This document shows, in pieces, positions 11,641-24,300 of a stretch of DNA of 64,000 nucleotides. Position 1 is the stretch's first letter; every line of letters begins with the position of its first letter. The translations under genes and the position numbers were made by a program. The DNA comes from Struthio camelus (taxonomy: Eukaryota > Chordata > Aves > Struthioniformes > Struthionidae). The stretch lies in assembly GCF_040807025.1 (NCBI RefSeq), contig NC_090943.1:26937213-27001212 (forward strand), written 5' to 3'. The notes beneath the pieces are model-generated. The model searched no databases and was not told the origin of the DNA. It worked only from the letters and a program-made list of their open reading frames with translations.

Positions 11641-13277
11641 ACAGAATCACAGAATCACAGAATCGTTTAGGTTGGATGGGACCTCTGGAGATCATCTAGT
11701 CCAACCTCCCTGTTCAAGCAGGGTCACCTAGAGCATATTGCCCAGGATCACATCCAGACAGGTTTTGAATATCTCCAGGGAAGGAGACTCCACTACCTCT
11801 CTGGACAACCTGTTCCAATGCTCTGTCACCCTCACAGTGAAGAAGTTTTGTCTCAGGTTCAGATGGAACTTCCTGTGGTTCAGTTTCTGCCCGTTGCCTC
11901 TTGTCCTGTTGCTGGGCACCACAGAGAAGAGGCTGGCCTCATCCTCTTGACACTCCCCCTTCAGATACTTGTACACGTTGATGAGATCCCCTCTCAATCT
12001 TCTCTTCTCCAGGCTGAACAGGCCCAGCTCTTGCAGTCTTTCTTCATAGGAGAGGTGCTCCAGCCCTCTAATCATCTTGGTAGCCCTCCGCTGGACTCTC
12101 TCCAGGAGTGCCATGTCTCTCTTGTAGTGGGGAGCCCAGAACTGGACACAGTACTCCAGGGGAGGCCTCCCCAGGGCTGAGGAGAGGGGCAGGATCACCT
12201 CCCTCGACCTGCTGGCAACACTCTGCCTAAGGCACCCCACGATACCATTGGCCTTCTTGGCCACAAGGGCACACTGCTGGCTCATGCTTAACTTGTTATC
12301 CACCAGCACTCCCAGGTCCTTCTCTGCAGAGCTACTTTCCAGCAGGTCAACCCCCAGCCTGTACTGGTGCAGGGGATTATTCCTGCCTAGGTGCAGGACC
12401 TTGCACTTGCCTTTGTTGAACTTCATGAGGTTCCTCTCCGCCCAGCTCTCCAGCCTGTCCAGGTCCCTCTGAATGGCAGCACAGCCTTCTGGTGTGTTAG
12501 CCTCTCCCCCCAGTTTAGTATCATCAGCAAACTTGCTGCTGAGGGTGCACTCTGTGCCTTCCTCCAGGTCATTGATGAATATGTTGAACAAGACTGGCCC
12601 CAGGACTGACCCCTGGAGGACACCACTAGCCACAGGCCTCCAACTTGACTCTGCGCCATTCACCACAACCCTCTGAGCTCGGCCATTCAGCTAGTTCTCA
12701 ATCCACCTCACCGTCCACTCATCTAGCCCACTCTTCCTGATCTTCCTGATTGGTCAAGCATGATTTCCCTTTTGTGAATCCATGCTGACTACTCCTGATC
12801 ACCTTCTTGTCCTCCAGATGCTTAGTGATAACCTTCAGGAGGAGCTGTTCCATCACCTTTCCAGGGATGGAGGTGAGGCTGACAGGCCTGTAGTTTCCTG
12901 GCTCCTCCTTCTTGCCCTTTTAGAAGACTGGCGTGACATTGGCTTTCTTCCAGTCCTCAGGCACCTCTCCAGATCTCCAGGACCTTTCCAAGATGATGGA
13001 GAGTGGCCTAGCGATAACATCCGCCAGCTCCCTCAGCACTCGTGGGTGCATCCCATCGGGGCCCATGGATTTATGGATGTCAAGTTTGGACAAAAGATCT
13101 CTAACCTGATCCTCCTCAACCAAGGGAGAGTCTTCCTTTCTCCAGCCTTCCTCTCTTGTCTCCAAGGTCTGGAATTCCTCAGGACTGGCCTTAGCAGTGA
13201 AGACGGAAGCAAAGGCAGCATTCAATAACTCTGCCTTCTCTGTATCCTTTATAATTAGTCGTATTGGTTGCAAGCTT
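11641..13277 (-). mobile_element. CR1 LINE, 5'-truncated, with internal deletion
   Basis: Minus-strand non-LTR retrotransposon carrying the 3' part of CR1 ORF2. From the 5' side: LLSKLDIHKSMGPDGMHPRV and PEDWKKANVTPVF (13230-12920), a TAA stop, [20 protein letters not shown], and [12 protein letters not shown] near 12760. Then come ENxLNGRAQR (TAG in place of a tryptophan codon, about 12690), [30 protein letters not shown] with the reverse transcriptase FADD catalytic motif, and [20 protein letters not shown] to the C-terminus near 11728. Family members usually have about 50 more residues (the DFSKAFDTV region) between SCLTN and the WTVRWIEN segment; here these are missing and the frame shifts. 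The element ends in three octamer tails at 11641-11665. The endonuclease and ORF1 are absent, so it cannot move by itself. Its long open frames suggest it is the youngest CR1 here. Confidence 0.95.
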
Positions 13278-14529
13278 TCTTAAATTACCTTCCCTGAAAT
13301 ATTATGCCTGCAGAATAAATTATTCATCTCACAAAACTTCTTACTTGAAGAGTCTTGCTTTTTTGTAGCTACTCTACTTACATCAAAGCAGCAACCAAAT
13401 ACTACAGTATTTGTCTTCACTAAAGATAAAAGATAAGGAATAGACTCCAATATGCCAAAAAAAAGATATGTGGAGCTTACAATTTGTCAAAGTATAAGCT
13501 GTACAACTCCAGGATTCGGAAAACAAAGGCATGCATCTCCAGGAGGTATGTATTACTGTAATATCACGAGAGGTCTGTGCTTTACAACTTTTTAATGAGG
13601 TTTTTACTCTCTTTTCAGCAGAAGAAAAAAGGTTTGTTTGGAAACAGGAAAAAACACTTTTGTGTTGGACTTAGGACTGTGTGTGACTGAAGCATGTTAG
13701 CAAGCTCACTTTTGTGCAAGTATTGAGTGAATGCCTGGATCGCATATATGCGTGCAAGTGGGTAGTGTCTGATGTCTACTGCCACCTGATCTAACAAAAT
13801 TCAATAAAATTTATTTTAATTTATAAAGCAAAACACATGCTGAGTAGTGACTAAAACTATCCGTTTGGTGGGGCATTGATTGTGATGTTTGATACAAATT
13901 TGTTTATCTTCACAGCTGCAGATACCGTTTAATACAAATTTTACTTTTTTGGTAACTGGTTCTCTGTACGTTGGAACTCTGTTTTCTTAATCAGTGCTCA
14001 TGCTGTTTCATGGCCTTAGATGTCTTTTTTCGTTTAAAAAAAATAGAAATTTGAGCTGTCACTTGAGACCTTGATTGCCACATTTGATAATTTTTCATAT
14101 AGCCATGCTTCTCCACTGATTCTTGAAAGGAAAAAATACCCTATTTTCTCTTTAAATCCTAAAGTTTTCCTTACATCTCTACTTCCCCTACCTGTTAACC
14201 ACCAAGCCTCGCTAGACTATAATGGCATTTGTTCTGCCATGCTTTTAAGGAGAGAACACTTGTCTGCTCCTAAAACACCTTATAAGGTAGTCCTGACAAA
14301 TAACATACTTGAAAAATCCCTGAGGTAAAAGTGGCAGAGTTTTTATAAAATGCTTGTATGACACATAGATATAATATCTAAAGACAGTTGGCCAAGTTCT
14401 ACCCATAATTTGCATTGAGTTGCACTTGCTAACAGCAAATTAATTTGCTTTTGTAACGCTCCCTCAGCAGTACCTACAATGAGTCTCTGAAATTATGAGC
14501 TTTACACATGTAACCTAAATCACCTGCCT
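13278..14529. other. Intergenic, no gene seen
   Basis: AT-rich sequence between the CR1 and the X-box-like motif. Only chance-length open frames; no repeat tail or RNA gene recognised. Confidence 0.45.
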
Positions 14530-14546
14530 GTTGCAACCATAGCAAC
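14530..14546 (+). promoter_or_regulatory. X-box (RFX) -like motif
   Basis: GTTGCAACCATAGCAAC resembles an RFX-factor X-box (ideal GTTGCC-AT-GGCAAC): the right half is 5 of 6 and the AT spacer is present, but the left half is only 3 of 6 in that register. RFX factors drive ciliary and centrosomal genes, which would suit AKAP9. It lies 16 bases upstream of the exon-like ATG at 14562. Motif match only. Confidence 0.25.
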
Positions 14547-14561
14547 AAAGCAGCTGCAGCC

Positions 14562-14618
14562 ATGCTCAGTGCAGCTGTGGAGCAGATGGGAAGGGACAGA
14601 GCTGGTGCAGAGGCAGAG
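14562..14618 (+). other. Candidate alternative first coding exon of AKAP9
   Basis: An ATG at 14562 opens 19 codons (MLSAAVEQMGRDRAGAEAE) that run without a stop into GAG followed by gtaagc, a good splice donor. The junction is phase 0, the phase needed to join AKAP9 exon 2 at 41013. The segment is GC-richer than its flanks and follows an X-box-like motif. It lies 3.7 kb upstream of the canonical AKAP9 start. There is no transcript evidence and the peptide is not one I recognise, so this is a splice-signal and frame argument only. Confidence 0.25.
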
Positions 14619-17600
14619 GTAAGCTAGTCATTGGTAACCTCACATTCTTTGTACAATCTCACACTGAGATGGAGGCAAATGATTTTTTTTTGTTATAAGC
14701 ACTATGACAGGTAAGCACTGAGGCCCTGTCTTACTATCAGTAAATAAAACTCTGCATCTGCTTTCATTGAACATAGTGGGATCCTGATCAAATAATGCCT
14801 CTGGCACAGTCACCTCTCAGATGGAGGTGTCTCTCATTTTCACATCACTCCATCAATTTAACGTTCACTAAAATCCAATGTATTTTCCTGTCAGGTAGGC
14901 TTTGTACATCAGATCTAGTGTCACAAAAGAACAGTTAGGCATTTTTATCAGAGGTTGCATATCCATTGCCAGGAGGACTACTCTACTGCATTACAGTGAA
15001 TCAATACACACGTTGACGAGGAAATACACTTTTAGCTTTCTTAAGACACGTAAACTGGCATGGTCATTGTATCGGCATTAAGAAAACATCTGACTGATGT
15101 GATACAGCTTGTTTGTTTGTTTATTTTGAACTAGTTCGGGGACTCTCATGTAGTTCATGAGGGAGATTTCCATTTCACTACTTCGTTGTTGTTATTGAAT
15201 GAAATAAAGCAGAGTTGGATAGTCTCATTATTCAGTGGTATTGCTGATTATTATGATGCTTGAAAACAGAGAGTATCTGAGGTCCTTAGTTGTTGCTGTA
15301 AGAGATTGTATTATCAGTTTAGGCCTCTGATATTTTGTAATTTTGCACCCTTTTTACACACCTGATCTACCAGCAGCATGCTATGGTCTGATAGTCCTTT
15401 CTGATTCTGGCTTCCGTGGATTGTGAAAGAATTTGAGTACCCTAACTAGAAATTAGTGACTGTCACAAGTTGTCCTTCAGCTTCATCTTTTGGTTTTGCA
15501 ATCCACTGAAGTCCACTTTGCAGTCCATTGAGTCACCAGACATGCCTTCACTGAACAGTGAATAAAGGAAACAAAAGGGATAGGAAAGAGGTAGAGTTTC
15601 ATCATTACAGAAAAACGCTAGAGGTGAAGAGGCCTTCGTCCTTGTTTACAGAGCAACACATCTAAAAACTAGGTTTGATATTCACAGTTAGTTCAGTGTA
15701 GTTATTTACAAATATTTCCAACAATAAATATATTTCTCTGTAAAAATAACCTTTGGCCAAAACAGTAGTCATTCATATTTTAGAGAGTATCAGATGTACA
15801 GTCTACCAAGTAACTCAGGTTCACTTCACATATGCTACTGCTGAAAGCAGCTTACACATGTTTAATTTATGTGCCTTCAATGAGCATTAGAAAGTTACTT
15901 CAAAATATTGATTATTTGTAATCCAGACTCTTCAACAGTGTCTTCCACGCTCAGGAAGGTGAATATTATTGGTCATTTCTGAGAGTTAAGCAAGCAAGCC
16001 TTTCTATACCTGAAAGTATAGAAACCTGACCAAGTTTTGAATTCCAGTCAGCTAGCCTTGCATAAATTCTTAAAATAGGAATTTAACACAACTGAAGTAG
16101 GAAATCATACTGTATTTGATTTTTTTCTTTCTTAGAAAGCCCAGTTCCTTTGCAAAAAAATAAAGAAATATTATCTTCTGGGATATTTTATGCAATAGTA
16201 ATTTCCACAGTACTCTATAGTTTGTCTGTCTGATTTTTTCACTTTCATTGCCATGAATTAGGTGTTCAGCTGAAATCCATTAGAATTACATGGATATAAG
16301 CCTCGTAACTGAGAGAAAAATTAGACGCATTGGTTCTTAGCTTTAACTCAAGAACCCATTTAATTATGGGATTTGAGGAGTTTGTAATTATCATTTAAAT
16401 GTGATGTTTACTGATAAGAAATTACTATCAAGGTGAAATTACTATCACATAATGCACGTGTGAAATTTTACTGACACCTAACAGCTAGTTCAGTGACACT
16501 AGACTCCTTCAGCCAAGAGGAATTTCATTTGCACAGAAAAAGTGATTTTTTTCCTCAGGGCCTTTGGATTCTCTGTGAAGGGCCTGAGTGAAGTGTTTCT
16601 TCTGCTAACTTGAGAACATGTTTTCCAGAAAGGATCTCAAATCAATTTTTATTTCTATAAAAATATTTCTTCTTTAATTATTAATTTCATTTTCATTTGC
16701 TTTTTTTCTATAACGTGCTTTTCCTGCAATGCAATAGCGAGGCCCGAGAATTGTAACTGAAACATGTGCTTGTTTCAAATACAGAGCAAAGTATACTATT
16801 GCCTTCCATAGGATGGCATCATCTTCTTTTGACATTAATGGCATTCATTTCCTTTTCTACTGCAGTTTGTAGGCTATTATGTTGTAAATACAGCAATACA
16901 CAATACATGTACTGAGCAACAGATGATTTCAAACTTTTCTGTGAAGTGTACTTTCTTTTAGGAGCAGTGAGGAAAACTTTAAAAATTTCATTTCAGATTA
17001 CAGGTTTAGTTTACTTTGGCAGTAATATGGGTGTGGAATTTTTCTGCTTGGAGTCCTAGTATTTTTCCTCTTGGTCCTGGTCAGTAATACTGTGCAAATA
17101 GTTTTTCCTGTTGCCATTTTTTTGGTGCATCTGGGCTTTGCTGGAAAATTAAAGCAAAGGAAGAACATATATTAAATACAGTACATAAATTTTACACTGA
17201 AAAACAAACATTTAGTGGAAAAGGTGAATTGTGTTAAAAAGATCGGCAAGTCTGAGACGTAAATGCAGTTTTGGATTTCACGTTTAATACGGCGGAATGG
17301 TTCCAAATGCAGAATAAGGAATGTGCTTGTTCACATGCAGCTGCTGCACACCAACAGAGAAGGGCCGCCAGGAACGTGTGCATCAGTGCCGTCCATCACC
17401 TCAACAGCAGTAACACTCACCCCACAGGGAAATGAAAGAAAAAGCACGTCACAAACATGTAATGCAATTTCCTATTAGCCTTGCAAGGCACACGTTCACT
17501 CGATAACATTAAGCAATCCCAGAATATTGCTTCTATTGACTGATGAGGTATAGAAATTGTGTTAGCATTTAACTGCCACGTGCCAAACGGCCTACTGTGA

Positions 17601-17639
17601 TTTCTAACAGAACTATTTCAACGTCTCTTACATGAGGTC
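14619..17639. other. Intergenic upstream of AKAP9, no gene seen
   Basis: AT-rich sequence with short open frames only. A segment at about 17260-17480 is somewhat GC-richer and has a 71-codon open frame of unknown meaning. No CR1 tail or RNA gene was seen. Confidence 0.45.
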
Positions 17640-18147
17640 AGCACTGTAGCCGCAGAGGGCGGGCTGCGCAAGACACAATGCGGCAGCCCCCCCGAACTCC
17701 GCTACTGTCCGTTCGGGTTTTTGTACGAAGGGGCCCCAGGACCGCCGGCCCCTCGCCAACGCCGTTGTTTCGGGGGGAGCGGCCGCCCCTCGCCGTTCCT
17801 CCCGCCGCGAGCAGCCCGTCCCTGCCGGTGCCCCCCGCTCTCTCGGCGGGGAGGCCGCGGCCGTGCCCGCGCCGGGCGCGGGTGGCTCCGCAGCGCCTCA
17901 GGCCCCTCGCCGGAGGCGTCCGTCAGGTGCGGGGCCGCGGCCGGGGCAGCGCCGCCTGCCGCCTCTGCCCGGGCTCGGCGCGGCGCCCGTCGGGGCAGCG
18001 GCAGGGGCACAGGCGGCGCCGGCCACACCTGCCGCGGGCGCGGGGCCGGCTGCCGGGAGGGAGGGAGCGGGAAGGGACGGCGGCGGCTGGAGGAGGAGCA
18101 GGCGGCGGCCACGTCACTTTCCGCGGCCGCGTGTTTACGTGGAGAGG

Positions 18148-18158
18148 AAGATGGCGGC
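18148..18158 (+). promoter_or_regulatory. YY1 site (AAGATGGCGGC)
   Basis: AAGATGGCGGC is the full YY1 promoter consensus. In vertebrate CpG-island promoters this motif usually sits just downstream of the start site in the sense orientation, so the main AKAP9 start may lie within some tens of bases upstream. Its ATG begins the upstream frame at 18151. Confidence 0.7.
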
Positions 18159-18195
18159 GCCGGTGGCTCCGCCACGGCAGCGCCCGTCGCTGTGA
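18151..18195 (+). CDS. Possible upstream ORF in the AKAP9 5' UTR
   Basis: An ATG inside the YY1 motif opens 14 codons (MAAPVAPPRQRPSL) and stops at 18193-18195, about 110 bases before the AKAP9 ATG. If transcription starts upstream, this would be a short translated leader that could lower AKAP9 initiation. If a 5' UTR intron is removed here, it may still sit in the retained leader. Translation is not shown. Confidence 0.3.
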   Translation: MAAPVAPPRQRPSL

Positions 18196-18304
18196 GACGG
18201 CAGGAGCGCGCGAGGGTGTGCGCGCCGCGCCGGGCTGTGCCGCGGGGGCGGGGTGGGCCCGCCTCCGGCCGCCGGTAACGCTCTGCTCTGCCCGCACAGG
18301 CGCC

Positions 18305-18352
18305 ATGGAGGACGAGGAGCGGCTCAAGAAGCTGGAGGCTGGGAAAGCCAAG
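18305..18352 (+). CDS. AKAP9: AKAP9 exon 1, coding part
   Basis: Sixteen codons, MEDEERLKKLEAGKAK, end at AAG before the donor gtgaga. The leader just before the ATG reads ctgcccgcacag then gcgcc, which looks like a splice acceptor, so the coding part may begin five bases into a second transcribed exon. Confidence 0.95.
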
Positions 18353-21300
18353 GTGAGAAGCGGCGGTGGTGGCGGCCGAGGGGGCCGGAGAGGCAGGGCC
18401 GGGGGGCGGGGGAGCGCGGCAGGGGCTCGGCTCGGCGGCCCGCGGCGAACAAAGCGGCGGGCGGAGGAGGCGCTTTGTGCTGCCTGCGCCGCCGCCGCTG
18501 GGGCTGCGCTGGGGAGCGGCTGGGGGCTCCGGGCCGCTTCTCTGGCGGGGGCGGCAGCAGCCCCCCCCCCCCCCCCGGCAGGGCCCCGCGCCGCCTGCCC
18601 CGCGGAACCGGGGAAGGGCCGAGGAGCAGCAGAGCTGAGCTCGTTACCCCTTTAAACTTGCCACGCACATTCCCGTTTGCCTTTTAAAACCGAGCAACTC
18701 CCTGAAACAAAAATCCTATAAAACCTTCCAGGAAGTTTGAAAAAACGCCAGCTGGCTCTCAGTGTGGCACTAATGCGGTGAGATGGTATTAGGAGGCAGG
18801 GAGTTAAAGACGCTTCCATCTCATGTGGTGCGGTGCGTTTGTCAGTTATTTTAATACGCCGGATAGTATAAATGTGAGTGGCTTCCAGAAGTTAACGGTA
18901 AGGTCTCATCACCTTGAAGCCAGTGGTTCCCGGAGGCTTAGCGTGCCGTGGTCACTGCACGGGCAGCTGCTTATACTGTAGGTAGCCTGCTCATCGGGGT
19001 GTTAATCGGGAGCTTATGGTTTTACTCTTCAGTGCGGCTCAGTACACCCTGGCTGTAAAGCACTTCTTCACCTTGTGGGCAACAGGCCCGAGTTAACCGT
19101 GATCTAAGAGTTCATCCGTCTTAATTTAAAAAGCTGTGATACGGTCAGTGGCATAAGGCCATTATCAGCACTCGTAAATAAATAAGGTAAAAGTGTTTTG
19201 ACATTCAGTATCGCTTTGTTCCTCCCAGCAATTATTGCTAAAGGGTAGATTTAGAACCTTGTAAATCAGTCATTCACGAAGATGCAGATTTAACTTGGCA
19301 TAGGCTAGCAGTGCACCTAGTGAAAAGAAAAAACAAAGATAAAGCTACAAAATAGCAGCATTGTCTTGCTGTTATAATCTGCAGAAAAGTAGCAGTAGTT
19401 CAGCTGTTAAGTACTGAATAGATATTTTTGCTGTGTTATCATAAACTTTTTGTAACTCTGCACCTGTTTCTGTTTCTCTTGAAGCAGTGGTCAAAAGTAT
19501 CAAGAAACTCTTGTATATGGAACTGTATATAGAAGAATTTGTTCTTAAACGCTTAGAGCAAAAATGATGTTATGCAGTGCTTTTAAAAGATACTGGGACA
19601 GATCAGGTGGCTGGTACTGGTGGCAGTCTTGCGTTCTTTTGCACCTAGCATGGCTAATTCTTTTTCAGAAAATTAAAAAGTAGTCCACAAAGAAAAAGGT
19701 TGAGGTAAATCTCTCATTGTTCTTGTGATTTGTAACAATGGCAAATTTCACTGGGATGTATATCTTTCTGTCCCTGTCTGACAATTACTGAAAAGTCAAC
19801 CCAAAGCCAGGACTCCAGCATAAATGCAGTGGTTTCCATCTTATTTTGAGAAAATACATGTATACATTTTAGTAGTTTTGTTGCACTTTAGGAACAGTCA
19901 TAACTCTCACCCTTCTAGCCTTCTCTGACTGAAACCTAATGACGACCTTCCTGTAAGTATTTGCCTGAAGACTTGCATATACCATGCTTTTAAACATCCC
20001 TTGTGGTTTAAGTCATTATAAATTTTTAAATCTATGTGATTTACGTGGTAAGGGACTATAAAAGCAGTGTCAGTTGTTCCGATTTTCATTAGTCTTCTAT
20101 TTATGCCTTTTTTACACGTGAGTGGTATAAGTAAATTTGTTGTACTGCAGAGGCTACGTTACGCTCTTCCAGTGACAAGCATCGCTGATGAAGATGGAAG
20201 AAATTCTGTTAGCTGAGAATGGAAGTAGCAACTGCTCCTCCAGCCACTTCTCTCCTCCCTCTGTCCCCTTCCCCATATAAACACATTCACAGTACTGTGC
20301 TCAGTATTGCTCCCCACATTGTTTGGCTTTGATGCCAAACTTTGATGTTTGTAATGCAAACCATAGTAGCATGCATCCAAAAACCTTTTGAGCCTAACCA
20401 CTGAATGTTCTTTAAATAAGATAGCTGGAAAAATATATTACAGTATGTATTGTGCTAAAAGCAGATATTGCTTTACTTCAGATACCTTGCTGTTGCTCTC
20501 AGAAATAATACATTTTACGTATAAATAAGATATGACGTAAACTGTGGGATGGATGTTGGTAGTTGAGGGAAGCCAGTAGAAGAGTCTAGTAGACGCTATG
20601 GAGGTTCGACAGTGGATTTGTTATTCGAAAATGGGACTTATGTTCTTGTTTTTTTTCTCTAAAGTAGATAGCTAACTACTACGAAATTTCAGTTTATGCA
20701 AAATGAATTTTCTGTTAAACAATCGTCTGGTTGTTTTCTGATCATAATTTTCAGTAGGAAAGCTTTGAAATTTGGTTTTCTGTGAACTTACTTGCTGTGG
20801 AACTTTACTTATTTTTTATTTTATTCTTGATGTTGTGTTAGAATTCTGTCTGTCTGCACAAAGCTTGCGTAGAGAAGCGTATATCAAATGGGTTTTGTGC
20901 AAAGGAAGGTCCTTTTCTTTGAGTCTTTTTTATTCATGTTGGAAATGAGAAGCTGCTTTGTGTGTCTTCTCTTGATTGAATGGAGCTAAGTGTACGCAAG
21001 CCTGGCTCTGTACGAACACATCAGCCTTCTCCAGTAGACCATTTAAAAAAATGGAATAAAAAGCTCTTAATGGAGATTCACCAACGTTCATGTGTATTTG
21101 CTGATGTTTTTCTTTCTCTCTCTTTTTTTTTTTTTTTTTTTTAAGAATACAGCAAATCTTTTTCATGAGAGTGACAACTTATGTTGCTATTCTGGCTTTG
21201 AAAATCCCACAAAAGCAAGGGATGCATGAAACTTAAGCGCAGTAAATTACACGCTCCCTTTTCCAGGCCTATAGTCATTCATTTTCCTTGCCATAAGATG

Positions 21301-24300
21301 AATATGCTGAATATTAACCTTGCCTCTGTAGATGTCTGTCTCCTTTACTCATTAAAGTGGTCTCTCTTGTGCCTTTAGAAATCTCCCGTCTTCCAAAACA
21401 AGCAATTTCATCTTAGATCTGAAATTGATTATGTTGGAGAAAGGAAAGTATTGGTTAGAATCCAAGAAAGATGTTTGTCAGAACAGCTAGTTAAGGGAAA
21501 CCATGTGGACTGTGATAGAAGGTGGAAGTGAAATGTGTGCCAGCAAGGGAAGTATTAGATATGTACTGTTAAGTTGATCAGTGCCCAAAAACGCAATGAA
21601 ATTAGAAATCAATCAGCTATGTTGTGTGCCTTACTTCAGAGATTCTAGAATATTGTTGACTGCCTGAGATAGCGTAGACTTACCTGATTTTACAAAAGAC
21701 TAGACTAGGTGATTGATGAAAATCTTGGTGTGATATTTACAAACACGCATAGTATCTGTGCATGCACGTGTATCAGTTTGCTTGGAAATCTCATCTAACA
21801 TTAAAGTGGATGCTATTTACGATAATTGGATATGTTAATTTCATATATTTATTTAGCAGCTTAGCAGCTGGCTTTTCTTACCAAGATTTTGCACTATTTT
21901 GATCAACTTTCAAAACTCTATGGAGTCGTTTGCTAGCTTCAGAATGACAACTGCGGGGACTCAGATGACCTTGTGAGAAAATGGCTAAGAGTATTTTGGC
22001 AAAACTTTTGAAAAGTCCTTAAAAGTTCTGGTTTTATTTGTATATATAAACATATTAAAAGGCAGGCAGTCTGGCAGTTTTATAGAGAAGGCCAGATAGA
22101 AGGCATACTTTCGGAAGGCACTGAAACACGCAAGTGTTATAGCTGGTAAAATTAAGAGATTTGAAGCAGTCCAAAGCCAGTTTTATAAGAGAGTCCATTT
22201 TACAATACTGAAATTTTGTTCCTAAAGTATTTAACTATATGCTTTTCTCATGTTGAGGATCTTGGTTAAATTTGTGTTGGGGAACGGTGTGCTCCTTAGC
22301 TATTTTTTATTTGTTTGTTCCCCCTCTGGGGGTGGGGGGGGAAGATACTTACCAATTTACTTTGTAAGTTCTCCTCAGCTTCAGGTTGGTTCAGGACTTA
22401 AGGTCTTATGCTAGAAATAGCTTTATTTCATGTCCTGAGTTTCACAGTTCGGTGCATGGTTGTAAAACATTCTTGCTGCTAGAGTTGAAGAAAACATGCA
22501 ATTGTTAATAAGCCTTAAGAAATTAAGGAGCTATCTGGATTAGTTAAACACTTGAGCACAGAATAAGCAATGTAAAAAGCTTTTGATCGCTACCGGAGAA
22601 TCACTGAGCAGACAGAACAGTAAAGTTGCTTTGTGAAGCTCTGGTGATGCTCGGTAGACAAGTATTACAGGTTCTATAGCTAATTTGATAAGATGCTTTC
22701 ACAAATTGAATAGTAAGAAGGAATAATTACCTATTTTGTCTTCTGGTCATGTATGTGAATGTTTGTGGTGGGTGAAGATAAGAATGGTATAATATAACTA
22801 AAATAATATTGCCTGTTAGCATCTGAGAATGCTTCCTACTTGCATACTTGCGTCATACTTTTTTGAGGGAAGAAAAAGATTTTTACCTCCTCGTCTGAGC
22901 GCATGAGACTGAGAAATTTCAGATCTTTCAGACAAAGCTGTTGATCAGTTTTTAATTTAAAAGACTAAAGCAAAGTATGGAATGATTATGCTCCGGGGTA
23001 ATTAAAGGTCTAGTTTAACATGCCCAGCATAATTTAACATATAGATTGTGTTTATAAAACACAGCCCTTTAAGATCCCCTGTAATTTACCTGAAGAAGGG
23101 AAAAAGAGACAGTATTTCCCTGGTTATTAAGAGTGCTTCATCACAGAGGGGGGAAAAAATAAATTAGAACCTTAGATTTCATTAAGAACTAGACTACTAA
23201 CCTGCCTTATTTTGCTTTACAGACTACTCATTTTGCTTATCTTCTGTTTGCCTCCAGTAAGTCGATCAAATAGAGTTAAACAGAACCCTAGAAACAGGAA
23301 TTTTCCTTTTTGGTCTGCGCTTTCTTAATCTGCTTTACTTTTAAAATAAATCGTATCCAACTGTATTTTGAAGTACTCATTTCGTCATAACGCCCCACTG
23401 CTTACTAGCACTCTTCACAAATTATGGAGGAGAACTATGTGGCCTAAAAGTTCCCAGAATGGTGATGATATAGGGGTATGTCTGTATCCGAAGATGATGT
23501 ATGTGTATTGGACAAGACGGGAAGAAATTTGAGGAGGACGTAGGCTAACTTACAAGAGTCTCCTGGAAAGGTGTGGGTGAGCTTTAGCTGAGCAGCTGTG
23601 AATCAAAACTACCTGATCTGTTTGTTTTTAAAGAAGCAGGAGAGTGCAGTGAAACCATGAAAAAGCACTATAACAAAGAAATGGACTCAAGGATGAGGAC
23701 AAATAGGGATAGGCAGCCTAATGATTGAAGTTTTTAATAGGACTTTGATGCTCTCTTGAGAATAAAAGAGCTACCTCCTCATTAGGGTTTTCTTAGTGGG
23801 TTTTTTCCCTAAAAAAAAAACCCACCTCAAGACCCTTGTGTATTTAAATGTGTTTTTCTTCAAGTTGCTTCCAGACATTATTTGGTCCCTGTAAAAAAAA
23901 AAAAAAAAAAAAAAAAAATAGTACTTGAGTTGAAATTCTGGATTCCTGTCTCTCTAGCAGCTGGTATTCCTAGCACTTTTTGTCAGTATGTTCTCCGTTT
24001 CCTTCTGTTTCATGGGTGTGATCCCTAGTCCCACGTTCCAGAGTTCTATTCTTGCTTTTGATACAGGCCTTAATAATTTAAATGCTATTGCAAATACACA
24101 CATTCAAGACTCTAAACTAGCTGACTACCTTACATTAGTGATGCAAAGTAGAATGAGCTTGATTTAATACTTGCTCTGTTCTGAGGATACAGGTAAATAT
24201 CATTTCAAAATAACCTTTGTTCTGTACACAGTTTAGAAAAAATTGAACCTTAATCCAAGATGTCTACTGAATTTGCCCTTTTTCACAAAAATGGAGAAAT

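Larger units (their letters stand above)
17640..18660 (+). promoter_or_regulatory. CpG island promoter of AKAP9
   Basis: GC and CpG content jump to very high values from about 17640 and fall back after about 18660, with the AKAP9 start codon inside at 18305. Visible elements are a CRE-type half site (CACGTCAC, about 18110), a YY1 motif (18148-18158) and GC boxes (gggggcggggtgggc, about 18246). No TATA box is seen, which suits a broad housekeeping promoter. Long open frames on both strands here reflect the lack of AT-rich stop codons. The exact start sites are unknown. Confidence 0.9.

Noticed and set aside
11738..12676. Plus-strand open frames of 60 to 120 codons
   Set aside because: They are antisense shadows of the CR1 ORF2 on the minus strand.
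17678..18655. Long overlapping open frames on both strands (up to 325 codons)
   Set aside because: They lie in the CpG island, where stop codons are rare. Their products are Gly, Ala, Arg and Pro rich without domain features, and they run across the AKAP9 exon 1 donor.
23893..23918. A26 run as the tail of a processed retrocopy
   Set aside because: No recognisable gene or LINE body precedes it on either strand.
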